Of a stretch of DNA of 64,000 nt, positions 34,484 through 44,040 are shown piece by piece. How positions within the stretch are numbered: position 1 is the first letter of the stretch; the number at the start of each line of letters is the position of its first letter. The position numbers and the translations under genes were made by a program. Below the pieces are notes generated by a model. The model ran no database searches. It was given only the letters and a program-made list of their open reading frames with translations, and was not told the origin of the DNA. Source of the stretch: Parabacteroides faecis (GTDB lineage: Bacteria; Bacteroidota; Bacteroidia; Bacteroidales; Tannerellaceae); contig NZ_BMPB01000003.1 in the NCBI RefSeq assembly GCF_014647375.1, forward strand, positions 248,001 through 312,000, in the 5' to 3' direction.

Positions 34484-35113
34484 TTAGAATGCAACACCGA
34501 AGCGTACGCCCCAGTTATTTATACCGTCCATGGTATAAGTCAGGACTTTGCTTTTGTTTGTTGCATAGTTGTAATAAGCGGCTACATGTAAACCGAATTT
34601 CTTTTCCGGAGTAAAGAAGATATTCATACCGACTTCAGGAGCTACATAGAATCCCCACTGGCGGTCGTATACTTTCAATACATTCATATAAGTCGACATT
34701 TCGCTGTACTCGGCACCTAACTTAGCTGATACATAAGGTTCGAACTGACCTTCGCGGGTAAAGCTGTAACGGAATGCCGCACCGAAAGGCAACTGGAACA
34801 AAGAATGCTGCTGGTCGGAAGTGATTGCAGATGTTCCGCTGATATCAAGTGTCTGACGATCAATATATTTATTGTTCGTATGATAAGAAATGAACGCACC
34901 TACTGCGAAATTAGGAACTACATAATAACCGGCTTCACCATGAGCACCCCAACCGCTTGTCTTATCGGCAAAGTTGTTTCCGAACGGAGTGTTAAGATCC
35001 CAGTCAATATTAAAATACATGTTGTTTACAACCTGGGCGCCAGCCAGTGAAGGAATCGCTAAACAGGCGATAAGTAAAGCGACTAATTTTATTGATTTAT
35101 TTATCTTTTTCAT
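34484..35113 (-). CDS. Outer-membrane beta-barrel protein (porin-like)
   Basis: A 209-residue protein; the ATG at 35113 is preferred to an upstream TTG. The signal peptide ends near SLAGAQ. The mature part has alternating strands (AGYYVVPNFAVGAFISYH, LPFGAAFRYSFTREGQFEPYV) and closes with NWGVRFGVAF, whose terminal Phe is typical of barrel insertion signals. It matches the general Bacteroidetes outer-membrane beta-barrel family. It follows a DUF4136 lipoprotein gene by 30 bp; the two are likely co-transcribed. Confidence 0.8.
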   Translation of the reverse strand: MKKINKSIKLVALLIACLAIPSLAGAQVVNNMYFNIDWDLNTPFGNNFADKTSGWGAHGEAGYYVVPNFAVGAFISYHTNNKYIDRQTLDISGTSAITSDQQHSLFQLPFGAAFRYSFTREGQFEPYVSAKLGAEYSEMSTYMNVLKVYDRQWGFYVAPEVGMNIFFTPEKKFGLHVAAYYNYATNKSKVLTYTMDGINNWGVRFGVAF

Positions 35114-35143
35114 AAGACTCAAATTTTACTGATTCGCGTTTAA

Positions 35144-35818
35144 TTATTTCCTGATATATGGTGATTGAACAAATGCCTGATCAATCGCACGGATTGATAA
35201 CTGAGTATCGATCTTATCCGAACCGGACAATAAACCTGCCATATAAGCAGTCCAGACAACCGGTAATTTAGTATCTGCTGTTTTAGGAGTCGGAGATTTC
35301 AAATCTACCATTTCAGCAAGCAGTGAACCTACGCTATAGCTGTAAACAACAGGGTACGGATAATACCAATCGTGCCAGTCGTAACCCCATGTCGGTCCCC
35401 ATCCCGGTCTCCAGTAATTAGGTGCCCAATATCCTGGGTAACCCCACCACCAGTAGTTGTTGTTATAATCATTATACCAATTTGTAAAATAATTTACATT
35501 TTCTACAAAAGAAACCTGCAAACCGAGATCTGCATCTTCTTTATCCATTGTGCGTGTATAACCACGACTTTCCATATTGCCGATCACTGTAGAAATAATA
35601 TTATCAGCTTCTGTTGCTGTCCAGTACTGAGGTTTTTCACTACTACCGATTACCAACACGCTATCAGGTACATAGAATGTGGTGAACGATTTGAAATCCG
35701 TTTTGCTATCATGGTTTGTGTACACCACGAAATCATTATCCAGCTTTGACATATCCGGATCTTTCTGACAAGACGCCAGTAAAAGGATCAACAAGAAAAA
35801 AGGAATAATCTTTTTCAT
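35144..35818 (-). CDS. DUF4136 family lipoprotein
   Basis: A 224-residue lipoprotein (signal ending LLLASC). The DUF4136 domain begins at DFVVYTNHDSKTDFKSFTTF; DNIISTVIGNMESRGYTR and LGLQVSFVENVNY are typical. An aromatic loop rich in Tyr, Trp, Pro and Gly (about 116-160) is inserted in the middle. The function of the family is unknown; it likely faces the periplasm. First gene of a two-gene transcript with the barrel protein. Confidence 0.85.
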   Translation of the reverse strand: MKKIIPFFLLILLLASCQKDPDMSKLDNDFVVYTNHDSKTDFKSFTTFYVPDSVLVIGSSEKPQYWTATEADNIISTVIGNMESRGYTRTMDKEDADLGLQVSFVENVNYFTNWYNDYNNNYWWWGYPGYWAPNYWRPGWGPTWGYDWHDWYYPYPVVYSYSVGSLLAEMVDLKSPTPKTADTKLPVVWTAYMAGLLSGSDKIDTQLSIRAIDQAFVQSPYIRK

Positions 35819-36017
35819 CTCATTTTAACGTTTAAAACAGTTTATACTATTATTTGTGCTTATATATAAGTTACACATGAAACAGCAAATAATAAAAAAA
35901 GGTTCTCTTTGATGTTATTTTGGCCGTGTTAATTAACTTGTTGTAAGACTTATGAACGCTCGTAAACGATAGTTAACTACGAATGAAAATATTGAATAAT
36001 AAAGGTCTGGAAAGATA

Positions 36018-36060
36018 AATGGATGACCCACACGGTGTTTTCCGTCTGCGTCATCCACTT
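36018..36060 (-). terminator. Terminator after the GH106-like gene
   Basis: A long imperfect hairpin, TGGATGAC (36020-36027) with its complement at 36050-36057 plus inner CACACGG/CCGTCTG pairing, follows the stop of the minus-strand gene. The rest of 35819-36078 is AT-rich with no gene that I can support. Confidence 0.6.
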
Positions 36061-36078
36061 TTTTCAATACGGACTTTT

Positions 36079-38511
36079 TTAGTCGTAAACCTTAAGACTT
36101 TGCTCTACCACCCGTACGGGACCGACCAGTCCGGCAGGCTGAAGGGGAGAATTTTTCCGATGGTAACACCATATATAAAAGGCTTTCCGTTCTTTGGAAG
36201 GGCGAGGTTGTTTCCGGATGAACCAGTCCGGGAATGCTTTCATTGCCCTCCCCTTTTCTACGCCACGATCTTGCCCCCATTCAAAATCGGCCGGATACTG
36301 TTCGTCTCCGATCAGACGGTTTGCCCAATTGTTGGTTACCGCTATCTCCAACCGGTTACTTCCGGGTTTCAGCCATGAGGTAATATCTGTCTGATAAGGA
36401 GGATACCACAGGACACCGGCATTTTCTCCGTTGACCTTTACTTCCGCGATATCGTTCAATTCACCTAAATCGAGGATGATCCGTTTATTCCCGCCTATCG
36501 AGGAAGCGTCGACTTCGATCTCTTTTGTATAGGTCGCCGTACCGGAGAAATATTTTATCGAAGGATCCGGATGACGGCTAAAATCGGATAACACTGAAAA
36601 ATCCTGCTCGAAAGCGGCATCCAGCTTAGGCTCGAACCGGACTTTCCAATTCCCTTCCAGCACACGGCCGGACTCCTGTATTACATCGACAGCCGGTAAA
36701 ACCAAATCCGGATAACCGCCATGCTTATTTTTCGGGAAAACAACGAAGACGGATTCATCCGGGTGAAGGGTCAGATCGACATAAGTGGAATCGCCCGACT
36801 CTTTCCAGTCATGTACCCGCCGGATAATCCCCCGGTCGGCATACCATAATTCGGGAACCCTGTTTTTCACCCCAAAGGCAAAACGACCATTCAAATCCGT
36901 GTCTGCCGGATTGATCACAAAATAGATCTCTGCGTCCGGCATGCTCCGGTGCAGCACATTCTCCTTCGTAGAGACAAAGGCACTCTCTTGCAACAACATC
37001 TGGCAACGGGCGAGATAAGTAAAATAGGCTTTTCCCGGTTTGATCCAGGTTTGGTTCCTCCCAAAATGAGTACCCCACCAGCCCATGCCCATACCCGGCT
37101 GATACTGGTCGTCAAAAGGCTGATGAACCCAATGATGCAAGAATAACAGGTTCACGCCGGAAAGGAAACTGCCGTCCGTCGAATGTTTCAGGAAAGCCGG
37201 ATCTTCCGTATACTGACTGATCTCCGGACGTCCGGTAAATGCCTCGGCGCCAACCAATCTTTTTCCGGCCTCCTTTGCGCCATTTGTTATTTCCGGAGAA
37301 ATAGCCCCATCCCCACCGGTCCAGAATTCTCCCATAGGCAAATCCGGGATCGAGACACATTCCGCCGTATTAAAAGGCCCGTAGTAAGGCTCCCAATAAA
37401 ACTGCAAACCGGCTTTATTTATCATTTCTTTGGCTACCTTCCAGCCATTGTCGACATACAAACGGTTGACGACCTCTTTAAAATCTTCGTCAAACTTCCC
37501 GATCTGCTCATTTTCTTCAGAGGATTGTTTCAAGGCGATCCACGGAAGCGGGTCGTATCCTTTCTGCCGGATAAAGTCATCCCTGAATCCGGGTGTCCAG
37601 TTCTGGTCGCCCGCTTCATAACTGTCGATCAGGATATGGGTGAAAGTCGTACCTATATAATCGTGCAGATGTTCGACCAGAGGGTCCAGGATATTTTGCC
37701 AGTGATACAGGCTTTGTTCTTTGCTCATCTTGTCCGCTTCAAGAACTTTTCCGATCAGGTCGTCCGGCAGCGGGTGCGGGTTCGCCATCGTCGGGGCATG
37801 CCCGATACGATAAACGGTCCATGTTCCCGCCGGAGCATTCCATTTCAGTAAACCATTTGCATCCATGGAACCGGATATGTCTATCACTTCACCGACCGCC
37901 GCATTCTTTTTATCCGGAACAGCCATGACGGCGATATCCCGGTAATAGGTGGCCTGTTTGTTACTGGCCCCCCACCCTTTATACACCGGTAATTCAGGTT
38001 TCTCCAAAGAGAGCTCGACCAGCCGGTCACCTGTTATCTTTGTCTGGCTGGAGACTAATGTCTGCATGCCTCTTTCCTCGGTGATCCAGGGACCTCCGGT
38101 CGTCGAATATCCCGGGGTATTCTGCATACCCAGCTTCAAGCCCAGACGTTTTGCTTCTGAAGCGGCATGTTCCAAGGCTTCCCAGTAGGCTTCACTACGG
38201 TATGTCTGTTCAGGCCAGGGATTATTCTCTATCGGGGCCTGCGATTCCTGGACGGCAGAAGTCAGGTTGAAGATAGTCGCGCCTCCGATACCTGCCTCCT
38301 TCATGGCTTCCAGGTCTTTGGTTATTCCTTCCTTCGAGAAATTACTGCCCATCCAGTGCCACCAGACATAAGGGCGATAATCCACAGGCGGCTGCCGGAA
38401 CATACCGGCAAGTTCTTTGATCGTTAAGTCCTTTTCCTGCTGCCGGTTGCCGGAAGCGGAACAGGAAGATAATAAGAACGATACTGATAGTATATATATA
38501 AGTTTATTCAT
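36079..38511 (-). CDS. GH106-like glycoside hydrolase (putative alpha-L-rhamnosidase), lipoprotein
   Basis: An 810-residue protein with a lipoprotein signal (FLLSSC). PPVDYRPYVWWHWMGSNFSK and AMKEAGIGGATIFN are characteristic of the GH106-type N-terminal barrel. LIDSYEAGDQNWTPGF and RLVGAEAFTGRPE carry two conserved Glu residues, candidates for the catalytic pair. A C-terminal galactose-binding-like domain (TYTKEIEVDASS ... LDLGELNDIAEVKVNGENAG) follows. It likely removes L-rhamnose or a related sugar from a plant or microbial glycan. It lies downstream of a SusC/SusD pair, separated by a hairpin terminator, forming PUL 1. Confidence 0.82.
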   Translation of the reverse strand: MNKLIYILSVSFLLSSCSASGNRQQEKDLTIKELAGMFRQPPVDYRPYVWWHWMGSNFSKEGITKDLEAMKEAGIGGATIFNLTSAVQESQAPIENNPWPEQTYRSEAYWEALEHAASEAKRLGLKLGMQNTPGYSTTGGPWITEERGMQTLVSSQTKITGDRLVELSLEKPELPVYKGWGASNKQATYYRDIAVMAVPDKKNAAVGEVIDISGSMDANGLLKWNAPAGTWTVYRIGHAPTMANPHPLPDDLIGKVLEADKMSKEQSLYHWQNILDPLVEHLHDYIGTTFTHILIDSYEAGDQNWTPGFRDDFIRQKGYDPLPWIALKQSSEENEQIGKFDEDFKEVVNRLYVDNGWKVAKEMINKAGLQFYWEPYYGPFNTAECVSIPDLPMGEFWTGGDGAISPEITNGAKEAGKRLVGAEAFTGRPEISQYTEDPAFLKHSTDGSFLSGVNLLFLHHWVHQPFDDQYQPGMGMGWWGTHFGRNQTWIKPGKAYFTYLARCQMLLQESAFVSTKENVLHRSMPDAEIYFVINPADTDLNGRFAFGVKNRVPELWYADRGIIRRVHDWKESGDSTYVDLTLHPDESVFVVFPKNKHGGYPDLVLPAVDVIQESGRVLEGNWKVRFEPKLDAAFEQDFSVLSDFSRHPDPSIKYFSGTATYTKEIEVDASSIGGNKRIILDLGELNDIAEVKVNGENAGVLWYPPYQTDITSWLKPGSNRLEIAVTNNWANRLIGDEQYPADFEWGQDRGVEKGRAMKAFPDWFIRKQPRPSKERKAFYIWCYHRKNSPLQPAGLVGPVRVVEQSLKVYD

Positions 38512-38534
38512 AAGTGCTTCTTTCTGTTGATTAT

Positions 38535-38566
38535 GAAAAAGGGTAATCCGTTATGACTACCCTTTA
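38535..38566 (-). terminator. Hairpin between susD and the GH106-like gene
   Basis: AAAGGGTA (38538-38545) and TACCCTTT (38558-38565) form an 8-bp perfect stem, followed on the minus strand by a T-run. It may attenuate transcription between SusC/SusD and the enzyme gene. Confidence 0.65.
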
Positions 38567-38575
38567 TACGATTAT

Positions 38576-40363
38576 TTACCAACCTTGATTTTGTTCCAGG
38601 TCTACATCTTTATTCGTATCGATTACGGATTGCGGAATAGGCCATACGCTAAACGCCTTGTTCAATGTCGTACGCGGATAATCCCAATAAGAATATTTCT
38701 TGATACGGTCGATGGCAACCGTTCCGCCCATACGTAATAAAGTATTCCAACGGCTTTCTTCGTAGATCAGTTCACGGGCACGTTCGTCCAATATAAGGTC
38801 GATGCTCACATCTGAAGCCGTTACCAGATAGCTACATTTTGCCCGCGAGCGCAACATGTTTATATCAGACGCCGCACCGGCATTGTTGCCGACACGCATC
38901 TTGGCTTCCGCCCGTAAAAGAATTGTTTCGGGCAGACGGATCAGGTAATCGTCGCGGAAGATACTGCGTAACGTCCTTCCGTCTGCAGCAAGTGTATAAA
39001 AGTCAGGGCCGATCTTACAAGACAAAGGGTACAACATCGTATAGGCTGCATCGGCGGGTTTGCCGCTTCCGTCCATTCGGTACAGGACATCCCAGGGGAT
39101 TTTTTTTCCGTAATATTCCGAGGTCTTTACATTTCCCAGGAACGTACGGTGCAAAACCGCTTCCGAGTTGCGCAAGTCATCCCCCCATTTGTCGGCATAG
39201 ATCTGGTCGCGTGCATAGGGTGTCGGGGTGATCTGGCACATACCGAAACCTCCTACATCTTCACGGTCGCCTGTAATGTGGGCAGCGCCCTGGTCCCTGA
39301 ATACCGGTCCGTAAATACCCGGATAATCCAGACAGGCTTTATTTCCGTCCGATTTATAGACTTCATAGTCAGACTGGGCACACCAGATGGCCTCCTTGTT
39401 TCCATCCTGATAATCCTGATTACCGATCTGGAACAAATCCCAATACAGGTTTCCTTCGATCGGATAGCCTGCAGAGGTATAGGTATGGTCAGGTGTCTGG
39501 TCGGCTACGGAAGAAGCATAATAAAATTCAGGATTTTCATCCTTACGCGATCCGAACCGTTCGGTCATAAGGCTATAAGTGCCTGAATCGATCACATCAT
39601 TGGCATACGAGATCGCTTTATTATAGGCAGTCGCGGCATCTCCTCCTTCGGCTTCCAGCAAGACTCCTTTATCCATATATAACTGGCAAAGGTTATGCTG
39701 TGCCGCCGCTTTCACCAGACGTCCGGCATCGGCAGTCGTCACAGGCAGGTCATTCAATATGGCTTCCATCTCATCGATAGCGTACTGGTATGTTTCCATC
39801 CGGGTAGAACGGGCATAATCGTATCGCGGAGTGGTCGTCCTTTCGGTAACCAGCGGGACACCTCCGAATAATTCGCCTAAATTACGGTATGCAAAAGCCC
39901 TGAAGAAACGGGCCTGTGCGATGATATACACTCTTTCCGCCTCCGAATTCCACACGATGTCTTCCCGGTCTGCAGCATACAATGCCGTATTGGCAGAATT
40001 GATCAGGTAATAGAAAGCGGCATACGTATCCTTGAAGACGGCATTCTCCGAATTGATGATACTGTAATCATTGAAACGGTAGCTGAAACGGATCGTCGGA
40101 ACATCGAAGATATCGGTGCCGTTCCCCATACTATACGACCACACATTTAACTCGGAAGAATTATCATAAGGACAGTAGATATTACTTACCCGGTGATAGC
40201 AGGTCGTTATAACCTGGGCAACCTGTTCAGAGGTAGAAAATACATTGTCGATTGTATAAAACGTCTCCGGATCTTCTTTCAGAAAACCTGCATCATCGCA
40301 ACCTACGAAAAGAAACATTGCCAACAGTGACGACGCGATATGTTTACTATATATTTTTTTCAT
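38576..40363 (-). CDS. SusD/RagB-family glycan-binding lipoprotein (PUL 1)
   Basis: A 595-residue outer-membrane lipoprotein (signal ending FLFVGC). DDAGFLKEDPETFYTIDNVF is the typical start of SusD proteins; ARFFRAFAYRNLGELFGGVPLV is the conserved TPR region. The C-terminal RLPETILLRAEAKMRVGN and LILDERARELIYEESRWNTL are RagB/SusD signatures. It captures oligosaccharides at the cell surface and works with the adjacent SusC transporter, 18 bp upstream. Confidence 0.93.
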   Translation of the reverse strand: MKKIYSKHIASSLLAMFLFVGCDDAGFLKEDPETFYTIDNVFSTSEQVAQVITTCYHRVSNIYCPYDNSSELNVWSYSMGNGTDIFDVPTIRFSYRFNDYSIINSENAVFKDTYAAFYYLINSANTALYAADREDIVWNSEAERVYIIAQARFFRAFAYRNLGELFGGVPLVTERTTTPRYDYARSTRMETYQYAIDEMEAILNDLPVTTADAGRLVKAAAQHNLCQLYMDKGVLLEAEGGDAATAYNKAISYANDVIDSGTYSLMTERFGSRKDENPEFYYASSVADQTPDHTYTSAGYPIEGNLYWDLFQIGNQDYQDGNKEAIWCAQSDYEVYKSDGNKACLDYPGIYGPVFRDQGAAHITGDREDVGGFGMCQITPTPYARDQIYADKWGDDLRNSEAVLHRTFLGNVKTSEYYGKKIPWDVLYRMDGSGKPADAAYTMLYPLSCKIGPDFYTLAADGRTLRSIFRDDYLIRLPETILLRAEAKMRVGNNAGAASDINMLRSRAKCSYLVTASDVSIDLILDERARELIYEESRWNTLLRMGGTVAIDRIKKYSYWDYPRTTLNKAFSVWPIPQSVIDTNKDVDLEQNQGW

Positions 40364-40381
40364 TGCCTTACAATTTAATTA

Positions 40382-43300
40382 TTAGAAACTAAGATTTAAT
40401 CCTAAAGATACACTGGTCATGATCGGATAGGTTCCGCTCAGAGCCGTACTACCTGATTCAGGATCTCCCCCTTTCCAGCCGGTGATAGTTGCCAGGTTTT
40501 TCCCCGTAAGGAATAATTTGAAATTATTTATTCCGGCATTTTTCACCCAAGGCTGATCAAATGTGTAGGACAGCGTCACATCCTGCAAGCGTACATAAGC
40601 ACGGCTCTGCAGCCCCAGGAAATAACCGTCGCCGGTAAAGGAGGCCGACGGATATTCATTGCTGGGATTCGCTTCGCTCCAGTAAGGGACGTATAGGCCA
40701 TTCGAAGCAAACTGGCTTCTGTCGCCGGAAGTGATATAGGCATTCGTATTTCCTTTCCGGAAATATCCGTTACCACCAAAGACTCCGGCAATCATCACAT
40801 ACAATTCCCAATTTTTATATTGTACGGTATTACTCAGGTTGAGCTTGAAATTAGGATCTGTATTTCCTAAAATGGTACGGTCCTTGGCATTGATCTCTCC
40901 GTCACCGTTCCTGTCGACATATTTAGGGGTACCGGCAGAAACGCCGTTCGCTTCCATGTATTCCGTATCACCGGTCTGAACGATGCCATTCTGTTCATAG
41001 CCGAAGATAGAATGGATGGACTCACCGATAAACAAGCCATTTCCGATATCGTCATCTTCCTTTCCGTCGCCATCCAGATCTTCACCATAGAGGTGGATCA
41101 ATTTGTTACGGTTCAGCCAGAAGGTCAGGGAGGAACTCCAGGTCCACTCTTTATTCTGAATATTAATGCTGCGGATAGTCGCCTCAACGCCCCTGTTCTT
41201 CACTTCGCCCATAGAGGAATACATACTGCTGAAACCTGTCATAACAGGGATCGTACGGGAAAAGATCTGGTCGTATGTTTTGGAGAAATAGACATCGAGG
41301 TCTACAAACAGACGGCTGTCGAGCCATGCCGATTCGAAACCGACATTCCATGCTTCCGTTGTCTCCCAACCCAGGTCTGCATTACCGATCGAACTCTGGT
41401 TGATCCCGTAGGAAGGTTTTCCGGAGTTATCGAAAGGATAATATATGCCTCCCGACTGGCCGTTACTTACTTTTGAAAGCGTGGAGTACTGACTCAGCCC
41501 CTGGTTACCGTTTTTACCCCAGGAAAGTTTGAGTTTAATATCATTCAGAAAATCGGCTTTCTTCATGAACGTTTCATTGGTGATACGCCATGCAGCTCCT
41601 ACAGCCCCGAAGTTACCCCATTTGTTATTGACACCGAAAACGGAAGAACCGTCACGACGGTAAGAGGCTGTAAGATAGTAGGTATCACTGAACGAATAGG
41701 ATGCACGTCCGAAATAGCCGATGTTGGTCTGCTTCCAGTTATTCAGCGATATCTTTTGGGTGGTAGCGTAATGAATGCCGTTCAATCCCAGTACTGTATT
41801 TCCGTTTGCTGCGAAATCGGAACCGGATAAATTCTGGTATTCATATTTCTTATAGTCACGAGTGGCTACGGCAGTCAAATCGATGTTATGTTTTCCGAAT
41901 GTCTGATTATAATTCAGAATATTATCGATCACGTGGCTGGTTGTCCTTTCATTCGTGATGTTACCACCCGCACTGCTTAAATAACTGTTCTGGGTGGCGA
42001 CCGAATAACGGTTGTCGTCATCATATGTACCGTTCGGGACAAAGGCCGATTCATGGGTAAAGTCTCCGGCTTTCCTGTAGTTCAGGTTGCCTGCGAAATT
42101 GAAACGGTAGCTCAACCCGGAAATCCAGGGACATTTTACTACGGCGTACGCATTGGCACGAAGGTTATCGCGGTAATCGACATTTTCTTTCTTGGCTTCG
42201 TCATAGATACCCCATAACGGGTTTCCATGCCCGCGAGTACCGTCAGGAGTTGCTTCCAGCAGACCGTTGGGCCTGTACATCATGCCGTAGGGAGACAATA
42301 TCGTCGCACTTCCCACACTTGCCGCCAGACCGGAATAATCGGATCTCGTATAGGCGGCATCCAGACCGATCTGCAACCAGCTCGTGATATCCGTATTCAC
42401 CTTTGCCAATACAGAGACACGGTTGAAATCATCGCCTTTGATAACTCCTTCGTTCTTTGTGTAAGCGGCAGACAGATAATAATTCATTTTCTCGCCGGCT
42501 CCGGAGATAGCGGCCTGGTAATCCTGTATCCATCCGGTACGTGAGATTTCGTCCAGCCAGTTTATCTCATTGCCTGACTTCATATTCAGTTCTTCCTGGG
42601 GAGTCAGGAAACTGTAATCCGAATATCCATTGGCAGCAGCCACGGCGTTCAGCCATTGCTCTCCATTCATCAGGCTCGGTTTAAGATGCCATGTCTGCAT
42701 GCTGCCACTCGCATTAAAATGAATGACCGGTTTGCCTGTTTTCCCTTTCTTGGTCGTGATGATGATCACACCATTAGCAGAGCGGGAACCGTAGGCTGCT
42801 GCCGATGTCGCATCTTTCAATACATCATAAGAAGCAATGTCGTTGGGATTAATATCGTTGATATTTCCCATAAAAATAACTCCGTCCACTACGATCAGCG
42901 GATCGTTCGATCCTGAAATAGAGTTCTGACCGCGCACCTGCATGGAAGGTGTTCCTCCGGCAGAATTGGTAAAACCGATATCCAGGCCGGATACATTTCC
43001 TTTCAGCGATTCGAGAGCATTCAGGTTGGTTGCCAGCGCTATCGGAGAGTTTTCCAGTTTGACCGAGGCTACAGAGCCTGTAAAATCTTTCCTTTTTGCC
43101 GTACCGTAACCGATAACGATCACTTCATCCAAAGCCTGGGTATCTTCTTTCAACCGGATAAACAACTGGCTTTGAGAACCGACCTTTACTTCTTCGGGCA
43201 GATAACCGATATAAGAGATATTCAGCGTACTGTTTTCCGGTACGGACAGAGAGAAGGTACCGTCGATACCTGTTATTGTCCCGTTCGTTGTTCCTTTTTC

Positions 43301-43504
43301 TACGACGTTGGCTCCAATGACCGGCTCCCCGTCTTTGTCGAGAACTGTTCCTGTGATCTTTTTCTTTACTTCTGCAGAAATATCCCCTATGTCAGTGGTG
43401 GTATGAGCTTCTGCACGGACGTCGGATATAGCATATCCCGAACTTAAAAATACAGATAACAATACAGTTTTAATACATAGATTACTGTATCCAGATTTGT
43501 TCAT
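40382..43504 (-). CDS. SusC/RagA-family TonB-dependent transporter (PUL 1)
   Basis: A 1040-residue protein. After a signal peptide come a carboxypeptidase-regulatory-like domain (ITGTVLDKDGEPVIGANVVE, ~50-130), the TonB box region (DEVIVIGYGTAKRKD), the plug domain (PLIVVDGVIFMGNINDINPN, then DVLKDATSAAAYGSRSANG) and a 22-strand barrel ending SVSLGLNLSF. It imports glycan fragments bound by SusD. No sigma/anti-sigma or hybrid two-component regulator is near; instead a pair of perfect inverted repeats lies upstream. Confidence 0.94.
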   Translation of the reverse strand: MNKSGYSNLCIKTVLLSVFLSSGYAISDVRAEAHTTTDIGDISAEVKKKITGTVLDKDGEPVIGANVVEKGTTNGTITGIDGTFSLSVPENSTLNISYIGYLPEEVKVGSQSQLFIRLKEDTQALDEVIVIGYGTAKRKDFTGSVASVKLENSPIALATNLNALESLKGNVSGLDIGFTNSAGGTPSMQVRGQNSISGSNDPLIVVDGVIFMGNINDINPNDIASYDVLKDATSAAAYGSRSANGVIIITTKKGKTGKPVIHFNASGSMQTWHLKPSLMNGEQWLNAVAAANGYSDYSFLTPQEELNMKSGNEINWLDEISRTGWIQDYQAAISGAGEKMNYYLSAAYTKNEGVIKGDDFNRVSVLAKVNTDITSWLQIGLDAAYTRSDYSGLAASVGSATILSPYGMMYRPNGLLEATPDGTRGHGNPLWGIYDEAKKENVDYRDNLRANAYAVVKCPWISGLSYRFNFAGNLNYRKAGDFTHESAFVPNGTYDDDNRYSVATQNSYLSSAGGNITNERTTSHVIDNILNYNQTFGKHNIDLTAVATRDYKKYEYQNLSGSDFAANGNTVLGLNGIHYATTQKISLNNWKQTNIGYFGRASYSFSDTYYLTASYRRDGSSVFGVNNKWGNFGAVGAAWRITNETFMKKADFLNDIKLKLSWGKNGNQGLSQYSTLSKVSNGQSGGIYYPFDNSGKPSYGINQSSIGNADLGWETTEAWNVGFESAWLDSRLFVDLDVYFSKTYDQIFSRTIPVMTGFSSMYSSMGEVKNRGVEATIRSINIQNKEWTWSSSLTFWLNRNKLIHLYGEDLDGDGKEDDDIGNGLFIGESIHSIFGYEQNGIVQTGDTEYMEANGVSAGTPKYVDRNGDGEINAKDRTILGNTDPNFKLNLSNTVQYKNWELYVMIAGVFGGNGYFRKGNTNAYITSGDRSQFASNGLYVPYWSEANPSNEYPSASFTGDGYFLGLQSRAYVRLQDVTLSYTFDQPWVKNAGINNFKLFLTGKNLATITGWKGGDPESGSTALSGTYPIMTSVSLGLNLSF

Positions 43505-43615
43505 AATATTAAAATTTAGTTTAACAATTCAGAATGGATTAACTCTTTCTACTTACATTTTGAGATTAAATCATTTTTTAAACCATAGGCCATCTTTTTT
43601 AAGGTTAATAACTTC

Positions 43616-43634
43616 GTTCTGGTAGGACTCAGGT
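43616..43634. repeat. Left inverted repeat of the PUL 1 switch
   Basis: GTTCTGGTAGGACTCAGGT, perfectly repeated in inverse orientation at 43842-43860 (19 of 19). It contains the dyad core GTTCT-N3-AGGAC, also found in the PUL 2 repeats as GTTCT-N3-AAGAC. Confidence 0.85.
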
Positions 43635-43841
43635 TATCCCAATCATTAATCCATTCATCCGTAAAAGGCTTTTATTCTGGTTATTATGGTTTATTCACCG
43701 ATTAATTATATTTAGATAAAAAAGGTATACGGAACTATTTGGCCAAAGTGTCATTTTTATCAGAATAAATATCATTTTTATAACTATCGATCAAATTTAT
43801 ATTCCGATTTTTGCCCCGGAGGGTCAGATAAGGCATAATTT
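43635..43841 (-). promoter_or_regulatory. Candidate invertible promoter segment upstream of susC (PUL 1)
   Basis: A 207-bp AT-rich segment between two perfect inverted repeats, in the 536-bp gap between susC and the ompA-like gene. Read toward susC (minus strand), TAAATTTG at 43792-43799 matches the -7 box, but there is no clear TTG 19-21 bp upstream. No better promoter reads the other way. The present orientation is probably ON, with low certainty. Confidence 0.55.
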
Positions 43842-43860
43842 ACCTGAGTCCTACCAGAAC
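43842..43860. repeat. Right inverted repeat of the PUL 1 switch
   Basis: ACCTGAGTCCTACCAGAAC, the exact reverse complement of 43616-43634. Confidence 0.85.
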
Positions 43861-43941
43861 TCTGATATGCCGGAAGGAAGTTCTTTTATTCGCTAAAGAG
43901 AAGGGAGACAGCCAGTTTCAGTCTTTACACAATACCAGATA

Positions 43942-43973
43942 TAAAAAAAGCCCCAGGTAAAAAACCTGAGGCT
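43942..43973 (-). terminator. Terminator after the ompA-like gene
   Basis: AGCCCCAGGT (43949-43958) pairs with ACCTGAGGCT (43964-43973) with one mismatch; on the minus strand a run of seven T follows. Confidence 0.75.
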
Positions 43974-44040
43974 ATCGATTGCACCCTTACCGGGTTTATC
44001 TGCATGATCTTTTTCTAATTTATCACAGAATACGTATACA

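Noticed and set aside
37183-37851. Plus-strand frame of 222 codons
   Set aside because: Mirror of the GH106-like gene, whose motifs are clear on the minus strand.
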